Shown one piece after another: positions 24,671-35,849 of a stretch of 64,000 bases of DNA; within the stretch, counting starts at the first letter, position 1, and every line of letters starts with the position of its first letter. The notes below the pieces were generated by a model. That model was not told the origin of the DNA. It saw nothing but the letters and a program-made list of their open reading frames with translations, and did no database searches. The DNA is from Quercus robur (Eukaryota > Streptophyta > Magnoliopsida > Fagales > Fagaceae): NCBI RefSeq assembly GCF_932294415.1, contig NC_065541.1, forward strand, positions 67,548,695 through 67,612,694, given 5' to 3'. Made by a program: the position numbers and the translations under genes.

Positions 24671-24785
24671 CTGAAAGCGGAGCATGGGCAACTGCAACTG
24701 GAAATTGAAGAAGAAGAAGAAGAAGAAGTTGAAATATGTAATTTAAAAAAAAAGGTTTGAAAGAAAAGAAAAAGAAGGGGTTGTG

Positions 24786-24795
24786 TATTTATATA
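24786..24795 (-). promoter_or_regulatory. TATA box of the SHPRH-type gene
   Basis: Reads TATATAAATA on the - strand, a strong plant TATA box. A start site about 30 bp downstream (near 24,755) would give a GAA/CTT-rich 5' UTR exon that joins the predicted 5' UTR intron at 24,671. Confidence 0.6.
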
Positions 24796-25525
24796 GGTTG
24801 CAGAGAGAGAGAGAGAGGGGTATGGGAGTTCGACTAGCAGTAGAAGAAGAAGAAGATTAATTTTTCCTTTCGTTTAGGGCTCGGCTAACCTGACAGCTAG
24901 TGTACGTACTTTGGCGTCAAAAACCGGACTTTATGATTGGCCCGTTATTTATGTCATTCTCACACGTAGCACTGGATGGGCCCTTTCTTTAAATTACTGT
25001 TATACCCTTGCTAAGGACCGCCTCTTTTATTAAAACCAAAAAAAAAAAAAAAACCTATACTTTGCGATTGCGATTGCGATTGAATAACAAACACCGCCTC
25101 TCTCTTCTTCCCTGAAAATACAGCAGCCACTTTCTCTGCCCTGTATACAAACACAAACCCCGATCCATCCAATACAAACACACACTCTGTCTCAGCTGAG
25201 CAGAGCAGAGCAGAGCACAGACTGGCAAAGCTCTCAACTTTGGTAATTCGTGAGTCCTTCCTTTTCATTTTTTCTTCTCTTCTTAGGTTCGGTTTGTGTC
25301 ATTTGAATTCTTAAATGAGAGTTTGTTTTTGTTTGCGTTTTTTCTTTAGCTTTTTCCTTTGCACAAGTAAGTACTTCATTGTCATTGTGTTGTGGTTTGA
25401 TAAAGTTTCAATTTTTTTTTTTTTTACGTTGGGAATAACAGTGAACCGTGAAGAAAGAAGAAACCCTAGAAATCTCACAAGGAATTTTTTGCAAATTTGG
25501 AGGAGGTGTAGACTAATAGAAGAGG
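24796..25525. promoter_or_regulatory. Bidirectional promoter region SHPRH / EIF1AD
   Basis: The two genes are divergent. The region has a TGGGCCC site II-type element at 24,977-24,983, a GCGATT-like triplicate at about 25,063-25,081, and a telo-box AAACCCTA at 25,461-25,468 in the predicted EIF1AD leader. Site II plus telo-box is a common pair in plant housekeeping and translation-related promoters. A 5' UTR intron in the EIF1AD leader (gtaattcg donor near 25,242, acceptor near 25,440) is possible. Confidence 0.45.
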
Positions 25526-27538
25526 ATGATGAAAGGAGGAAGGAAGAATCTGAAGAAGAGAGCAGTAGAATCTAGTGAAGACAAGTTGAGTATCCAGGAT
25601 GGGCAGAGCATTATGCAAGTCGTGTCTCTTCGAGGCTCTAATCTCATCGAGGTACTACTCTCTTTTCTCTTTGCTTGCTTCCTGTTCTGTGGCTCTAATA
25701 TGAATGATGAATTGGGTTTCTATTCAATATTTGATTAACTGCCCACCAACACCAACACCAAGCTTTGTTTACTTCCAATTCCAAACAAAAATATGCACCC
25801 ATTTGACCACCTTCTATATCTCAGGGATATTGTACATTCAAGCAACATCCGATTGGATAGTACGCTGGCTTTTTAAAATGCTAATGCTGAGCTAGGAGGT
25901 AGAACACTAGAACAAGCTGAAATTGTAAATCAGACTTTTAATGCTTTTTTTTTTTTTCTGCTTGTAATGATTTTCTGTTCCCCTTCTTTTCTTTTAGAAA
26001 TTTGTTTGCTTCTATTTTTACATAATACTTTTCTACCTACAAATTTTAATCCTGCTTAGTCTATCTATCTTCTAAGGTAATGGATGCGCAAGGCGAGAAA
26101 TCACTGGCATTGTTTCCAGCTAAGTTTCAAAAGAGCATGTGGATAAAACGAGGTTTGTTCCACTTCTTATGGAATCTCAAGAGTCAAGCCATGTTCCCTA
26201 CTAGAAATCCATCTAATTTCTACATCTTGATATCATGATAACCAGGGTTTTTTTATTTAGTAATGTGGCTGATCAATTACTTTAGTCTCAAATATGTTTT
26301 TCACTTCTATAAACATCGTGATTTGAGTCTTTCTATAAGTGAGTTAACTCTTGGATGGACCTTAAATTCCATCATGGCATCAGTCCCTATAGTTATCTCT
26401 AAGTTTTTTTCCTTTTATTGACCAATCATTTATAAATCATGTCGGTCCAAGTTACTTTTTTTTTATTATAAAATCTAGGGTCATTTGGTAGAGGAAATAA
26501 GAAAAAAAGTTTTATGTTCCCAAATTTGAAAATATATATTATACATGTTTGGCTGAGTTCAGAAACAGTTTTCAAAAAATTTCCTGAACACCTTGCAGTT
26601 TTCTGTACTTTAAAAAATGTGCTGTTGTTTTAACCGTTCATTATCTGATAAGGAGCTTACTCTCAAAAGAGAATCATGATTTTATTTCTAGAATCAGCTT
26701 TTGGAGTTAAATCTTATTTGGCTCTGCCACTAAGATGGCCCTTAGCAACTGAATGTATAAAAGTTCTTGGAGGTTAGGGGCGCATTAGTAAGATAATTTT
26801 TATGCGTGTTTTATTCTGTTGACATCCTCTAAAGGAAAATTATTATATACAGTAGCTGTTCCAATTTGCAGGTAGTTTTGTAGTGGTTGACATAAGTGGA
26901 AAGGAAAAGGCTCTTGAATCAGGTAGCAAGGTGGCATGCATTGTTTCCCAAGTTCTGTTTTATGAACAAGTTCGTTCACTTCAGAAATCTCCTGAATGGT
27001 GAGTTTTCTTCACATGTTAACTACTGCATTAATAAAATAATTTTGACCATTTATGGTTTTCTTTGTGTTCTCGCTTCCTTTAGTATCATAACTGAATTTG
27101 GCACAAAGTTTTTACTGAAATGGGGACTATTTTATTGAAGTTAAAAAAGTGGCAAAAGAGAGGGGGAGGGCTTATTTCTTAAACCAAGCAAATATATAAT
27201 TGGTATGCCAATGATGCCAAACTGGTCACTAGTGAAAACTTGATACAACTGAATCATTCGACTACTACTAGATGTATCAGTTTATAATGTCCACTTTTGT
27301 TCTTTCTTGCTTATATGTTGCTTCTACCACGCAATGCAGGCCAGAAGTCTTCAAATCTACAAATTTGGATGATTCTAATGGGAGTTTGCAAAAGCAGACC
27401 GCCCAAGAAGAAGAGAATGAGCTTGAATCTAGTGATGATGAGGGACTTCCCCCACTTGAAGCCAATACTAACAGAATCAAACCCTTTGAGGCACAATCGG
27501 ATGTAGAATCAGATTCCAATTCAGATACAGATTCATAA
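25526..27538 (+). CDS. EIF1AD: EIF1AD-like RNA-binding protein (eIF1A-type S1 domain), four exons
   Basis: Exons 25526-25651, 26077-26152, 26872-26998 and 27340-27538 join to 528 nt (175 aa plus TAA) in one frame. The protein starts MMKGGRKNLKKRAVESS (the second ATG at 25529 is equally possible). It then has the eIF1A-like OB fold: LSIQDGQSIMQVVSLRGSN, VMDAQGEKSLALFPAKFQ, SMWIKRGSFVVVDI, and KVACIVSQVLFYEQVRSLQK followed by SPEWPEVF. A Ser/Asp/Glu-rich acidic tail (ELESSDDEGLPPLEAN and DVESDSNSDTDS) ends it. The length and tail match EIF1AD, a nuclear eIF1A relative linked in animals to late 40S maturation and stress response. Function in plants is inferred. Confidence 0.93.
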
Positions 27539-28139
27539 TCAGGCTCATTGATTCAATTGTAACAATTGTACCCATGTCCAATGTGACATAATATCTATTT
27601 TAATATATGCTTTGAAGTGCCGCTCATTTAATTATGAAACCTCATGAGTTTCTCCATCAGCCCTATGTTGACAAATCAATCATACTTCGTAATTTAAAGT
27701 GCGGATTGTTTCTTTTGTTTGAGAAGATGATGATATCTTTTCCGTTCGAAGGCAACGCATCCAAATTTCATTAACAGTAACACTTTTCCTTTTATGGCCG
27801 TTTCCGTTATCAAAATCAAAATCAGAATGCTCTTTTTAAGGAACAAAGATGCGATTTTTCAAACACACTTGGCAACAAACTGTGGTGCCACGTGGCAGCC
27901 TTTATTTTCACGGGGTTTTTTCTTTAAGATATAATAATAGAGTATAAAAAAGATATTATTATTATTATATTATTCGCGAGCGTTGCATGAAGAGCGCACA
28001 GACGTTGTCGTTTTATGGTAATTGCGAGTGATGTCATATGTTTGAATGAATATTCTGTTGGTGTCCTTCCTTCCTTCATCCTGGTTCTGGAGTTTCAGCT
28101 AATTGTGAATTGTGAGTGAGTGAGTGATTGGTTAGAGAG
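27539..28139. promoter_or_regulatory. Intergenic region and ABC1K promoter with palindromic G-box
   Basis: Holds the EIF1AD 3' UTR and the promoter of the next gene. TGCCACGTGGCA at 27,886-27,897 is a perfect 12-bp palindrome around a CACGTG G-box, about 250 bp before the start codon at 28,140. Light- or bZIP/bHLH-dependent control of a plastid kinase would fit. Confidence 0.55.
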
Positions 28140-31100
28140 ATGGCGGTTTCAGCTATAAGAGGCGGTCGGTTGTTTCATCATCATCATCGTCCTCAGTTGT
28201 TATCACCCTCAGATAATTTCTTAAGAAGAAGGAAGCAGCAACTGAATTGTGGAGGTGTCTCTAACCCAAATTTCACTTTATTTGCTCGTTATTCTCAAGC
28301 CCAGCAGGGCCAGGGTCAGACCCAGGATCGTTTCTCTTCTCCTTCTCGCCTCCAAGGTCTCCTCTTTTCCTTCTTTTTCTTTTTAATTCTTAAGACAATC
28401 CTTCGATTCAATTTGCTCACTTTCTCTTCAAAAGTCTTCTTCTTTTTATTATCTTTTGCTAAAATTTATCTTCTTTTTTATTATTATTATTTTTAATAAT
28501 AATCCCATCATCATGAATTAAGTTTTGAATTCATTAATTATTGTTGGTGTTGGGGTTTCAGATAGCATTGAGGGGCTTCCCAAACTGGTGGAGGATATTG
28601 TCCAAACATCCATCACTACTGGTCCACGTGGTGCCCTTAGGCTTGCCCAAGGTGTCCAAGCTTTTCTCGGTGTTGGTAGCGAGTGGCTAGCTGATGTTTC
28701 CAAAGTAAACTCGCTCTTGCATTTTTAACTCTCATGCTCATCCTGCTTCTTCATTCTATAAAATTGTAATTATAAGTCTTTGGGATTTTCTTTTCCTTCT
28801 TCCTCCCACTCCCATCTCCATTGCTATTTTCTTAAATATGTTGGATAGTCCCTAGAGGTAGAGGGATCAATGACTTACTCCATTTAATAAATTCTTCAAT
28901 TTCAACCAGTTTAGAAGAACATGTTGTACTTGTACTTACCCCTTCCTCCAAAATAATAATTATACAAGGATATTTATTATATATGATTTTCATTCTTAAT
29001 TAATGGATTTCATTTTGGTCATTAACATGATAGGAATTAGAGTCACTACTATTGACTAGATTTTATCCTATAACTTCCTTTTGGATCTTTCCAAATAAAA
29101 TATTTTGAAGGATTTCGATTGAGTAAGGCCCCCCTATCCCTATCTGTAGGTTTTCTTGTTGATCTATAATTTTTTTTAATCCTATTAATAAATTATGCTC
29201 AGGTAGTGGATACACTCAATATTAATTTAATTTGATTTGATATAATCATCTTTTCCTGTAACAAATCTGACAATGTTGAAAGAAAATATTAACACCTTTT
29301 CTTCTTTTCTAGTCAACAAATTCATCTGTTGGATTACCAACTCAAATGCAGCTTGGACTACTTTCACCAGTTTATTTAAGGAGATTATTTGAACGCATGG
29401 GGGCGACCTACATCAAATTAGGTCAGGTAAGTCCTGATTGTTGCTTGTAAGGACCTCCCCCCCCCCCCCCCCCCCCTCCCGCCCAAGAGAGGGGGTCATT
29501 GAGTTATATGAAAGTAAAGTGTACGGTTTCTTTTTTCTTTTTCTTTTTTTTTTAACTAAAGTGCATATTTTAGTTATGACCACAAAAATGCTGCTCAACT
29601 TGAATGGCCACTTAATAAGCACATTCTTATATAAATTTATTTTTTAATTCTCTTTCTTTCTTTTAGATTGATCTGCTCTATGAATACATTGTAACTAATG
29701 AATAACTTGGCTTCCACTTGGGAAGTTCATAGCATCTGCACCAACATTGTTCCCTCCAGAATATGTCCAAGAATTTCAAAGCTGTTTTGATAGAACTCCT
29801 GCAGTTCCTTTTGAAGACATTCAAAAAATTTTGCGTGAGGAATTGGGGAGACCCATAGATAGTGTCTATGAATATGTTGACCCAACTCCACTTGCTTCGG
29901 CCTCAATAGCCCAGGTTAATCTCTCTCTCTCTCTTCCTTCAACATCGTATACTGTAGACTTTTATGGGTAAGATTTATGTTATATTATGTCCAGGTTCAT
30001 GGTGCAAGGCTTAGAGGCTCCCAAGATGATGTAGTTATAAAGGTCTTGAAACCGGGAATAGAGGACGTATTGGTGGCAGATCTGAATTTTGTATACATCG
30101 TTGCTCGCATATTGGAGTTTTTGAACCCTGAACTCAGCCGTGCATCATTGGTACTTATGTCCAGCCAACCTCAGTGCTTATTTTGGATGAAACTTATAAA
30201 CACCCTTCCATGATATTTCATACCCTTAACAATCATCTTCGAGTAGCATATTTGTTCATTTCACATTGTTGCAGTCAAATTTGAGGATGTAAATTCAATT
30301 TTAGGTACACACAATTTGGTGGTATGTGAAATAATCTAATGAAATGATGAAATTTTGCATTGTTGTGTTGTGGTGTTTTTACTTCCCTGTCCTTATTGTG
30401 AAGAATCTATGACATATTTCTAATTATTGATAAATATAGTTGCATACTGTATTATTTTTTTTCAATTTTTTCCTATAATAATGATAGCTTGAAGCTTCCA
30501 TGTAATATAAACTTCCTTTCAGTAGGTTGGTGTTGTCAAAGACATACGAGTGTCAATGCTTGAAGAAGTTGACTTTTATAAGGAGGCTGCAAATATTGAG
30601 TCCTTTAGGAGATATCTGGAAGCCATGGGACTCACAAGGCAAGCTACAGCTCCAAAAGTGTATCAGCACTGCAGCACCCGACGACTTCTGACAATGCAGA
30701 GGCTTTATGGAGTTCCTCTTACTGACCTAGACTCCATAAGTTCACTTGTTTCTAGTCCAGAGGCTAGTCTTATAACTGCTCTTAACGTGTGGTAGGACCA
30801 AAGCCTAATTTTCAATGCATGTGCTTGCACGGTTAATGTTTATTTTAGTTCAAGTTTTGAAACATAAGTCTCTCAATGAAACATTAATGCAGGTTTGGTA
30901 GCTTGCTCAGCTGTGAATCCTTCCATGCAGATGTTCATGCAGGCAATTTGTGGTTGTTACGTGATGGTCGTATTGGGTTTCTTGATTTTGGTATGCAGCC
31001 ATCCTTTGTGATGAGTTATATTCATGGTTTACTTTTAGCTTTTATCTTTTCCAAAATAATTATCATCACTAACTACTAAAAATGCTTTAGTTTGGTGTTT

Positions 31101-33722
31101 ACATTACTCAAATCAAGTAAACCTTAACCCCAGTTTATTCTAGTTGGCTCTATGGATCCTCTTCAACTAATTGGGGTCATCTTATCTAAAATTCCTACTG
31201 CCAGGCCTGCAATATCTCCTCTGATGATATGTTGGCACATTTTATGAAGTGAATTTGATATCACTATGAAATACTGCTGTTGATTGGTTCATAATTTTTC
31301 TTGTAAACTGGTGTAGGCTTTCCATGTATCAACAGCTAAAGTAATATGGATTTTTTTTTTTTTAGTAAAAGTAATATGGAAGTTACATATTAAACTTTAC
31401 TATTTTGGTAGGAAGGAAAAAAAAAAAAAATCAATTAGATATTACTGATGGAGCATAAAGGAACTGCAATGTTTGTAATATGGATAAAAATGGCCATGCA
31501 TTTTATCATATACTGTGAGATTTAAATGAATCCCTGCCTGCCTAGCCCACAGAAAGGGGAAAATTAGTGGTAACCCTACCTTGGAGCCAGCAGATTCCAG
31601 ATACTTGGAGTATCGTCACATCAGCGATGCCCTAAACTATGATCTTTAAACATTTTATATTTGTTACTAGGCTTTAGTTTGAGAAAGATCTAGTCTTGCC
31701 CTCACTTTCTCTTCCTGAGTTTTCTTATACTTCTTATAAACAACAGTGGGCTGTCATTTTCATATACTTAACTGAACTGATTATTCATATGCTTATGAAC
31801 TAATTCTGTTGTCATTACCATTCAGTAATTGTACATGAAAGTACTCTTGCATGTAACACAGAATATATTAAAAATTACAGGAATTGTTGGGCGTATATCT
31901 CCCAAGACATGGGCTGCCATGGAAATATTTTTGGCATCAATTGCAGCTGAAGAATATGATTCGATGGCATCTTCCTTGATTGAAATGGGTGCTACAGACA
32001 AGGATATCGATACTAAGGCTTTTGCAAGAGACTTGGAAAAGATATTTTCATCAATACAGGCAAGAACAGTAAATTATCCACGTGTGCAGTTGATGTCTAT
32101 TGAGAGTTTGCTCCAAAACTATTATGTTCACATAATAGTTGGCAGTTAGTACATGTTAAATCTGAACATGAATCATCTCTTGGTTTTTTCTCTCAACACC
32201 TGCTTACACAATGTTTGTATTATACTCTTGTGGAAAGGGCCAATGCTAGACCAAAGGCACTTGGACATGGTTCTCTCTCTCTCTTCCAGAAATAGAGAAC
32301 CGTAAATTATCCTTTTTGTAGGTGTCTTTTTTCTTGCTTGTTGAGGGACTGAATTTTGGTAAATTGTTTAGAGGAAGTTAGCACCCTAAAGTTTCCTTTA
32401 CTTTGCTTATGAACTTTGCTTATGAATGAAGGTATGAACTAGAGGAGGTTCCTTGGCCGGGTATATATCCTGCTTGGCTGTGTCCTGAATATTTTTTTCC
32501 TTTGGATTATTAATGCAGGATTTGGATACAGAAATAGTTGTAGCAACAGCCAGGGGGACAACTACAGATGCAACCGCTATCTCTGCTAATCTAGTTGTTG
32601 ATGAGAGGCAAATGAATGCACTCTTTCTTGATGTGGTAAGCAGTTCTATGATAAATTGTTCAATACGAATGTCTGCTATTTAGACTTGTTATGCAACAAC
32701 TGTATTGGTTTTAGTTGGTCCAACACCAGCCCCTGCATGAGTATTTTCTGAGCTCTATTGATATGACAAATTTTGGCTCACTTACCGGGCAGGAGAAACA
32801 CAACAAATTTAAATATAGCATTCTGCCAGACCATTTCAATGAAGTAGTGGCAGCATACTATTATGTACATATATATATAGGCAGCCTTGGCCTTAAAATA
32901 TGAGAATATAGCACAAAGGGACATACACACACATATTGACATATATATATATATATATATATTACAATGTCCACCAGTTCATCAGCTATCTGTAGTTGTG
33001 CATCTCTGCATCATGCTCTAGTTCTGTCCTAGACTATAGAGTTGTAGATTAAAATTCAACTTTGAATACGATTTGCTTGGAGTTCTAGTATCAATTTGAA
33101 ATATCACGATAAGTTGGAGAAAGTTTGAAAGGGTTTCTCTTTTGGGAAAAAAGGGAAAATTTTGTGGAATTAATTTAAACTTGCATGTGGGAATTTCAAT
33201 AATAATCCAAAGTCTTGAGTTGTAGATAAAAAGTAAAAATAAAAACCCTAGATGTGTTTAGTTATAGATGCAAAGTATAATGCATGACTGCCAATAGTTT
33301 ATGGTTGACTGGCACTTCCTTTCTCTCCCTATCCTAATGAAGTGACCAGGGTTCATGTCCCCACAAGAGATATTATATCCTTGTGTTTTGAGAATAAATT
33401 ATGTTGTACCTTAAAAAGGAGTATAATATAAGACTGAAAACACTGTGGAATTTCTTGAAATGGTAGGTGAATATATTATTGAGTCTGCTGAAGGGTAATG
33501 ACTACCTTTGAACTGTTTCAAATGTTTTCTACTGCTCCACAGGTTCGGGTTAGTGAATCTTACGGATTGAGATTTCCTCGTGAATTTGCACTTCTCATGA
33601 AGCAGCTTCTATATTTTGATCGGTACACCCGGTTGTTGGCTCCGAACATGAATATGCTTCAGGACCAGAGGATCTCCATTGTTTCAAACCGAAGAAGCAA
33701 ATACGGGGACAGTTTCAAATGA
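28140..33722 (+). CDS. ABC1K9: Plastid ABC1/UbiB-type atypical kinase (ABC1K9 / At5g05200-like), ten exons
   Basis: Exons: 28140-28356, 28562-28704, 29313-29426, 29726-29914, 29995-30150, 30526-30791, 30893-30990, 31881-32059, 32519-32635, 33543-33722; total 1659 nt, 552 aa, in frame. The N-terminus is Arg/His/Ser-rich and looks like a transit peptide. Conserved ADCK/UbiB features are visible: YIKLGQ (KxGQ motif), the Ala-rich loop [22 protein letters not shown] with the nucleotide-binding Lys, [13 protein letters not shown], the catalytic [11 protein letters not shown], and FLDFGIVGR (metal-binding DFG). The C-terminus ends [11 protein letters not shown]. Plastid members sit in plastoglobules or envelope and influence prenylquinone and lipid metabolism. 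Assignment to the At5g05200 clade rests on remembered similarity throughout. The donor after exon 8 is GC rather than GT (see findings). Confidence 0.92.
30151..30525 (+). other. ABC1K intron 5 content
   Basis: AT-rich, no coding or repeat signal beyond T-runs. Confidence 0.5.
30991..31880 (+). other. ABC1K intron 7 content
   Basis: Near 31,143-31,190 lies a degraded stretch (ggctctatggatcctc, aactaattggggtcatctta) that resembles the 3' end of plant RTE-type LINEs. The micro-insertion at 31,338-31,380 is also here. No coding signal. Confidence 0.45.
31338..31380 (-). mobile_element. Micro-insertion: oligo-T plus 4 bp between 13-bp direct repeats
   Basis: AAAGTAATATGGA is present at 31,338-31,350 and 31,368-31,380. 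Only 17 bp lie between: thirteen T and agta. Read on the - strand this is tact plus oligo-A. It looks like a retroposon cut down to its tail, inside an ABC1K intron. Confidence 0.6.
32060..32518 (+). other. ABC1K intron 8, with GC donor
   Basis: Starts gcaaga after CAG if the family-consistent border at 32,059 is right, and ends in tgcag at 32,518. No repeats or genes. Confidence 0.55.
32636..33542 (+). other. ABC1K intron 9 content
   Basis: Contains a (TA)n microsatellite at about 32,940-32,962. A possible SINE remnant lies near 33,310-33,370, with the box B-like string ccagggttcatgtcccc. No coding signal. Confidence 0.5.
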
Positions 33723-35849
33723 ATCTTGTTTATATAGATATACTTTCTCCTAGGTGAAAGGCTTTATTTTTGTTTCTCTTTTATATATATGACAATAAGC
33801 ACTCCATAGTTAGAATTAAACATCCAAGAGGAAAATATAGACAAAGCAAGAAAGATATGTACTCATTTAATTCAAAGTGCTATACATGATTTAGTAGCAA
33901 TGGAACTTTTGATAATTCTGCTGTATGAGCAGTAGGCTACCCTTGGTGTTGCTGGTGCATGCTGGATCTGATGATTGTGCAAACTTTCATTGTATCCTTG
34001 GCTTTAGTTTAATCAACTAGTCTCATTTTTTTTTTTTTTTTGATAGGTAGATCAACTAGTCTCATGTTATTGCATTGTTCCAGATTTTCTGGCTAGTGCT
34101 CCATGGGGGCTCCATAGCTGTAGCTTGCTCTGGCCTTTGGAATTTCGTTCCATATTAGATCACCAATTGTGTCTTTTAGTATGACCCCCTTTGACAATCA
34201 TAACAACACTCTATGTGCAACAGAAACATACTGCTTTAGTTACATTGCCAGAATGATAAGTGTATCACTCTCTCCCAATATGATGGCTGGTATGTTGGTC
34301 TGCCAGTAGCTCTATATGAGTGACCAATAAGCCTGACCTTTTAAGTTTTGGAGCTCGTTTAGAGTTCCAGGAATGTGTTATCATGGGACATAGGTTGTCG
34401 AATATTTAGATAGAATGAAGGTTTATACTTTATAGGTGCTAGTCTTATAATTCTCCTAGAATGAAGGTTTATACTTTATACGTGTTAGTCTTGTTCTTAT
34501 TCTCCGTTGGCATGTCCTATGGACTGTCATAGATTTTGGGATGTAGTACTTAAAAATTATATTCAAACGCTTGGTCAAGTGCACAGATATGGATCTGTGC
34601 TGGATCGAACAAAACCAACCATTTTGGAGTATGGCTTCCTCTATTATTTGGATATAGAAGCAGCCCTAAGCAAAAATTATGAATATAAAAATGAAGAAAG
34701 AAAATAGGAGCATTTCTATCGGTTTGGCTTGCGTCTAATACTCCAATGTTTAAAAATGGCCACATGTCATTGTCACTAGGCTCTAATGTTTTTGTCCATT
34801 TTAGTTTACATTGGTCCATTTGGTTTACTTTGGTGATGCTTTGGGAGGAGAGGTTCATGTAGAAAGAGTAGCTGATTCATTGACAATTATGTCACTTTTC
34901 AACTTAACTTAATGTTGGTAGGTTCTTAATATAATTACATTTTTCTTTTGTTATTAAAGTCTTTTATTTTATTTTTTCTAATATAAGTGATTGATTTATT
35001 TATATCCACTTCCTCTTTAGGTTATTAAAGATGTATAAATGATGAACCCTTTCTAAGGAACACTTAAAACAAATTTCAATCACACATTACATTATTTACA
35101 TAATATCTCACCATATATAATAATTAAATGTCAAATGCATTACGTTTTCTTGGAAAAAAAAAATATTACAAAATTTAGAATACTTTTATTAGAAATAATC
35201 ACATCATTTCTTTTAAAATGGGTAGGTACTTACATCTACAAGTCTTATCTACTATTTTTTAGCTTTCACTTAACAAAAAAATACTAAATTTAAAAGGCAT
35301 AGACGGGGTATTAAGAAGCGGACCATCCTCTCCAAGCTCTGTGTACCGCCTCTTGATTAAGGTTAGTGCACTAACATCATTAAAACCTGCACTCGGAGAG
35401 TCAAAATTATGTCGGGTATCAAAAAGCAAAGTGAAATAGTGACATTTATGAGACTACATGCAATCCTACTAAAAGGCAAAAAATGAATAAAAGAAAAGGC
35501 AGATGACATTTTAGAATTCATTCATAATACATTATTTATGACCCATTTCAATGTCAAGTATCTCTCTATGTTAATTGAAAAGCAAACACTGAATAGATCT
35601 AACAAGTTTGAAAATCCCTTATACATGATCGACTATATTATACACAAATAAACAAATCAAATAGAAATCTAGGTGAATATCTACACACAATAAAAACTTT
35701 GGTTTCTACTTCTGCTATATACTCCAAAGCAATGAGATCAATCCTATTCCACCAGGCACCAACCTCCGAGGAACAAGTATCTAGTTTGCAGTTTTAGTAA
35801 ATTCGCCAGGACAATCAACAACTGCCATATCCATAATGTTGTGTTCTGA
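33723..35849. other. Convergent intergenic region ABC1K / EDR4-like
   Basis: Two kilobases between converging genes. It holds both 3' UTRs, the micro-insertion at 34,012-34,065, a short imperfect duplication near 34,409-34,480 (gaatgaaggtttatacttta twice), and AT-rich spacer. A slightly GC-richer patch at about 35,300-35,430 is unassigned. Confidence 0.5.
34012..34065 (-). mobile_element. Micro-insertion: oligo-T plus 9 bp between 15-bp direct repeats
   Basis: ATCAACTAGTCTCAT occurs at 34,012-34,026 and 34,051-34,065. The 24-bp insert is fifteen T followed by gataggtag. On the - strand it reads ctacctatc plus oligo-A, close to the ttacttatc-A tail of the LINEs in this window. The 15-bp exact duplication is in the size range of target-primed reverse transcription. 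Confidence 0.7.

Noticed and set aside
25011-25268. Reverse-strand open frame in the EIF1AD leader
   Set aside because: Low-complexity peptide from GCGATT and GAGCA repeats, overlapping a promoter/leader region. No homology recognised.
35300-35430. Possible exon fragment in the ABC1K / EDR4 gap
   Set aside because: Slightly GC-richer than its flanks, but neither strand gives an open frame over it and no family was recognised.
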